Assembly: GCA_019510535.1 (NCBI GenBank)
Contig: JAEKKE010000320.1
Span: 1 to 7,191, forward strand
Origin: Acidobacteriota bacterium
GTDB lineage: Bacteria > Acidobacteriota > Terriglobia > Terriglobales > Acidobacteriaceae
Reading direction: 5' to 3'
Length of the DNA: 7,191 bases
Shown in pieces: positions 4,560 to 7,191 of this stretch. Within the stretch, counting starts at the first letter, position 1. Every line of letters begins with the position of its first letter. A model generated the notes under the pieces. It was not told the origin of the DNA. It saw only the letters and a list, made by a program, of their open reading frames with translations, and did no database searches. The translations under genes and the position numbers were made by a program.

Positions 4560-6296
4560 TTGGCAGAAATCAAGAATCCCAATCAGCAGTCAAACGCTGG
4601 CAGTTCCACCACAATGCTGGTGATGATGGTGGTCTTTCTCGGTGTGTTCTTTGGCCTTCGCTACTTCGGCCCGAAGAAGCAGCCTACGCCGGCTACCCCC
4701 GCGCAGCAGCAACAGGCCCAGCAGCACCAGGACGCCTTGCAGCAGGCGACTACTACCGCCGTAGCGAATCCCACCGCCGCATCGGTTGCCGCTGAAGGTG
4801 AGCAGACGACGACGATCGAGAATGCCGTCTACCGCATCACCTTCACCAATCGCGGTGCTCAGGTCACTCACTGGATTCTCAAGGACTACAAGGACTCCCA
4901 CGGAGCGCCTCTGGATCTGGTCCACAAGACCGCCGCCGCGAAGTACGGCTATCCGCTCTCGCTCTATGCTTATGACACTGGCGCGATGGCGAAGCTCAAC
5001 AGCAGCCTGTATGTCGCCTCCGCCACCGGAAATATCACCGCTCCAGCGACCCTGACCTTCACCTACGCTGCGGGCGGACTCGAAGCGAAGAAGACCTTCA
5101 CCTTCGACAACACTTACGTCCTTGGCTCACGGATTGAAGTGAAGCAGAATGGCGCTCCGGTTCGCGCATTGCTCTCCTGGCCCGCCGGATTCGGTGACCA
5201 GGAGAACGCATCGCACCACACCTACGATCAGCTGGACAGCTCTCAGAACGGTAGCGAAACTCACGTCGCCGCCAAGAAGGTGAGCGGCGGCAACACGCTG
5301 AATGGCCCCTTTGACTGGGCCGGCGTCAGCGATCTCTACTTCGCCGCCATCTTCCTTCCCGACAACCCGGCCACGGCGAGCGTAGTCACGCTGAACCACC
5401 CGATCGATGTCTCCAAGGACGGCGACGGCAAAAATATCCTCTCTCTTCCCTCGCTAGGCGCGGGCATGGGCGATATGAATGGAGCCTCATCGCAGCGCAT
5501 CTTTGCCGGTCCCAAGGCTGTGAGCGTGCTCAAGAACATCAAGGCAGCCGACGGCAAGACCACGCTTGAGCCGCTGCTCGACTTCGGTTTCTTTGGCTTC
5601 TTCGGCAAATACCTCTTCCTCGCCCTGCAGGCCGTACATAAGTACGTTCCCAACTGGGGCTGGTCGATTATTGTTCTCACCATTGTGATCAACCTGATTC
5701 TTCTGCCGCTGCGCTACAAGACCATGCAGTCGGCGCTGAAGATGCAGCGCATCCAGCCGCAGATGGACGCCATCAAGGCCAGGTACGCCAAGTACAAGGT
5801 CACTGATCCTAAGCGTGGAGAGATGAATGCGGAGATCATGGAGCTACAGAAGCGAGAGGGCGTGAATGTCTTCGGCGGCTGTCTGCCTACACTGATCCAG
5901 CTTCCCCTGCTCTTTGCCTTCCTGGGTATGCTTCCCAAGGTCGTCGAGCTTCGCGGAGCGCATTGGTACTGGCTGCACGACCTCACCGCAGCCGATCCGT
6001 ATCACATTCTGCCCATCATCATGATCGTCTCTCAGTTCCTGATGCAGTTCTATACGCCCTCACCCGGCATGGATCCTGCGCAGCAGAAGATGATGGCCTT
6101 CATGATGCCGGCCTTCTCCGGCTACATCACCTGGAACTATGCCTCCGGCCTGGCCCTCTACTGGTCAATCGGTAACCTCATCGGAATCATTCAGCAGCAG
6201 GTGATGAACCGCACCAGCCTTGGCCGCGAGATGAAAGAGCTGGCCGCCAAGCGTGCGCGCCGTCGCCAGCCGGCAACTATTCAGGGCCGTCGCTAG
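4560..6296 (+). CDS. yidC: Membrane protein insertase YidC
   Basis: YidC (Oxa1/Alb3 family) inserts and folds inner-membrane proteins, alone or with SecYEG. I take the TTG at 4560 as start, giving 578 residues beginning MAEIKNPNQQ, a start I recall from acidobacterial homologues; GAGAG (4544-4548) lies 11 bases upstream. An in-frame TTG at 4500 would add 20 basic residues and is less likely. TM1 spans about 19-37, followed by a Gln/Ala/Pro-rich linker (41-75) and a large periplasmic beta domain (about 80-330) as in Gram-negative YidC. The conserved insertase domain follows: NWGWSIIVLTIVINLILLPL (365-384), a basic cytoplasmic hairpin loop (385-432, including KMQRIQPQMDAIKARYAKYK), GGCLPTLIQLPLLFAFLGML (439-458), and two further TM segments at about 481-498 and 511-545. 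The tail RTSLGREMKELAAKRARRRQ (551-570) is basic, as expected near the ribosome. The position of the conserved groove arginine of TM2 holds N378. Confidence 0.96.
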   Translation: MAEIKNPNQQSNAGSSTTMLVMMVVFLGVFFGLRYFGPKKQPTPATPAQQQQAQQHQDALQQATTTAVANPTAASVAAEGEQTTTIENAVYRITFTNRGAQVTHWILKDYKDSHGAPLDLVHKTAAAKYGYPLSLYAYDTGAMAKLNSSLYVASATGNITAPATLTFTYAAGGLEAKKTFTFDNTYVLGSRIEVKQNGAPVRALLSWPAGFGDQENASHHTYDQLDSSQNGSETHVAAKKVSGGNTLNGPFDWAGVSDLYFAAIFLPDNPATASVVTLNHPIDVSKDGDGKNILSLPSLGAGMGDMNGASSQRIFAGPKAVSVLKNIKAADGKTTLEPLLDFGFFGFFGKYLFLALQAVHKYVPNWGWSIIVLTIVINLILLPLRYKTMQSALKMQRIQPQMDAIKARYAKYKVTDPKRGEMNAEIMELQKREGVNVFGGCLPTLIQLPLLFAFLGMLPKVVELRGAHWYWLHDLTAADPYHILPIIMIVSQFLMQFYTPSPGMDPAQQKMMAFMMPAFSGYITWNYASGLALYWSIGNLIGIIQQQVMNRTSLGREMKELAAKRARRRQPATIQGRR

Positions 6297-6322
6297 AGCC
6301 GGCCGCTCGAGGAAACAGAACC

Positions 6323-6946
6323 ATGGAAGATCTTTCCCAGGCTGCAAAGAAGGTAGCTGCGTTTGTGCAGACGCTCACCACCACCGGTGGCATGCGTCTG
6401 AAGTACCGCATCACCGCCGGCGCCGGAGCCTCTGACCCGGACGGTCTCGAACGGCGCGACATCTATGTCGAGCTTGCCGGCCCTGACGCGCCACAGTTGA
6501 CGGAGCGCAATGGTGAGGGACTGCGCGCTCTCGAACACATCGCAGCGAAGATCCTCCGCCTTGAGCCCGAAGAGCACGACCGCATCTCCTTCGACGCCAA
6601 TGGCTTCAAGGCCGAGCGGGCGCGTGACCTGCGCGAGAGCGCCGAAGACGCCGCAGAACGCGTTCGAGAGGACAACCGCCCCTACAGCTTTCCTCCCATG
6701 AGCAGCCGCGAACGCCGCATGCTGCACATGGCCCTGAGCGAACACACCGATCTGCGCACGGAGTCCAGCGGCGAAGGCCGCGACCGCTTCGTCGTTCTCT
6801 ATCCGGCCGACTACCAGGGCACTGTCCGCGCTCCACGCCGCGATGACCGCGGCGGCTACGGCCGCGGACGTGACGGTAGTGGTGGACGCAGTGGTGGAGG
6901 ACGCAGTGGTGGTGGCGGACGTGGCGGCTATGGCCGCCGTTCCTAG
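6323..6946 (+). CDS. khpB: KhpB/Jag-like R3H RNA-binding protein with RGG-rich tail
   Basis: KhpB (Jag, EloR) proteins are cytoplasmic RNA binders, usually with a KH-like and an R3H domain, and are often encoded just after yidC as here. In the 207 residues, about 45-98 fit the KH-like domain (RDIYVELAG, then LTERNGEGLRALEHIAAKIL at 59-78). The usual GxxG loop reads E61-R62-N63-G64, so its first glycine is missing. Residues 96-160 form the R3H part, with the motif R131-R-M-L-H135 and ending in RDRFVVLYP (153-161). The separate N-terminal Jag domain of Firmicutes homologues is absent. Residues 171-207 are almost only Gly, Arg, Ser, Asp and Tyr (RGGYGRGR, GGRGGYGRR), an RGG-box-like tail. GAGGAA (6309-6314) lies 8 bases before the ATG, 26 bases after the yidC stop, so the two are probably cotranscribed. 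A strong terminator follows. Confidence 0.9.
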   Translation: MEDLSQAAKKVAAFVQTLTTTGGMRLKYRITAGAGASDPDGLERRDIYVELAGPDAPQLTERNGEGLRALEHIAAKILRLEPEEHDRISFDANGFKAERARDLRESAEDAAERVREDNRPYSFPPMSSRERRMLHMALSEHTDLRTESSGEGRDRFVVLYPADYQGTVRAPRRDDRGGYGRGRDGSGGRSGGGRSGGGGRGGYGRRS

Positions 6947-6968
6947 AACCCCACCCCATATCCCTTTC

Positions 6969-7000
6969 AAGAGGCGGCCATCGCGGCCGCCTCTTTTGTT
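6969..7000 (+). terminator. Strong intrinsic terminator after khpB
   Basis: AAGAGGCGGCC (6969-6979) and GGCCGCCTCTT (6985-6995) form a perfect 11-bp GC-rich stem with an ATCGC loop. TTGTT follows, making TCTTTTGTT in all. It begins 22 bases after the khpB stop and marks the end of the yidC-khpB transcript. There is no T-run on the other strand, so it acts rightward only. Confidence 0.88.
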
Positions 7001-7052
7001 TGCCGCTGCCCAGATAGGCGATAGCTGAGCGGGGATGATTGAAAGCATGCTT

Positions 7053-7147
7053 ACGGCCTACCTGAAGGCCGTGAAAGGCATCTATCTACAGCAGTAACCG
7101 GTGCTGTACCGGAGTTGGACAACATATCTCCTCTGTTAGAGGGGAGG
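7053..7147 (+). other. Three successive small hairpins upstream of a possible gene start
   Basis: In order: ACGGCCT (7053-7059) with AGGCCGT (7066-7072), 7 bp; CCGGT (7098-7102) with ACCGG (7108-7112), 5 bp; and TCTCCTCT (7127-7134) with AGAGGGGA (7138-7145), 8 bp including one wobble. The third stem contains most of the GGGAGG (7142-7147) that could serve as ribosome binding site for the ATG at 7158. A 20-codon open frame (7035-7097) spans the first hairpin but has no good ribosome binding site. The whole could be a structured leader, but no known class is recognised. Confidence 0.35.
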
Positions 7148-7157
7148 TATCTCTTCT

Positions 7158-7191
7158 ATGGCTGTGCGGGACCATCCCGACATACCCGTTG
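7158..7191 (+). CDS. Possible start of an unidentified gene, cut by the right edge
   Basis: An ATG at 7158 opens a frame to the window's end, giving 11 codons (MAVRDHPDIPV). GGGAGG (7142-7147) lies 10 bases upstream, a plausible ribosome binding site, and a terminator closes the preceding operon. The residues are too few to recognise a family. They do not resemble the start of MnmE, which often follows khpB in this neighbourhood. Confidence 0.3.
   Translation, partial: MAVRDHPDIPV

Noticed and set aside
4436..4795. Plus-strand open frame of 119 codons before and into yidC
   Set aside because: It overlaps the yidC N-terminus in another frame and has no recognisable domain. The YidC frame encodes the expected TM1 and linker there.
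6293..7048. Minus-strand open frame of 251 codons, rich in Ala, Thr and Ser
   Set aside because: It is the mirror of khpB. The low-complexity Ala/Thr/Ser stretch is the complement of the Gly/Arg repeats, and the frame crosses the khpB terminator.
7035..7097. 20-codon open frame (MIESMLTAYLKAVKGIYLQQ)
   Set aside because: It has no properly spaced ribosome binding site and no recognisable leader-peptide codon bias. It is possible but unsupported.

Overview
The window reads as a chromosomal stretch from a fairly GC-rich bacterium, most likely an acidobacterium of the Terriglobia (Granulicella/Terriglobus/Edaphobacter-like). This rests on remembered family resemblance of YidC (start MAEIKNPN, C-terminal RTSLGREM), of the secreted-protein tail at the left edge, and of the gene order; no database search was possible. 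It is the replication/translation/membrane-insertion neighbourhood: dnaA faces left, and the rpmH-rnpA-yidD-yidC-khpB block faces right.

Left part (1-2025): the end of a rightward gene of unknown function with its own terminator, then dnaA on the minus strand with a strong intrinsic terminator, so the two genes converge. The 436-bp divergent gap (2026-2461) holds candidate promoters for dnaA and rpmH and an AT-rich patch, but no convincing DnaA-box cluster, so I do not call oriC.

Middle and right part (2462-6946): rpmH (ribosomal protein L34), a small cupin, rnpA (RNase P protein) and yidD are packed tightly and partly translationally coupled. Between yidD and yidC lies a two-gene toxin-antitoxin module of the HI1419-like RelE/HigB superfamily. 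It is preceded by a perfect 10+10 bp inverted repeat that swallows the yidD stop codon. yidC (membrane protein insertase) and a KhpB/Jag-like RNA-binding protein with an RGG-type tail follow, closed by a strong terminator at 6969-7000. The last 190 bases hold three hairpins and the possible start of another gene.

The core genes link ribosome assembly (L34), tRNA maturation (RNase P), membrane protein insertion (YidD, YidC) and an RNA-binding partner (KhpB). The two departures from the usual layout are the cupin between rpmH and rnpA and the toxin-antitoxin pair between yidD and yidC. I found no tRNA, rRNA, CRISPR array or insertion sequence. The candidates most worth following are the toxin-antitoxin module with its operator, the cupin embedded in the rpmH-rnpA pair, and the glycine/arginine tail on KhpB.
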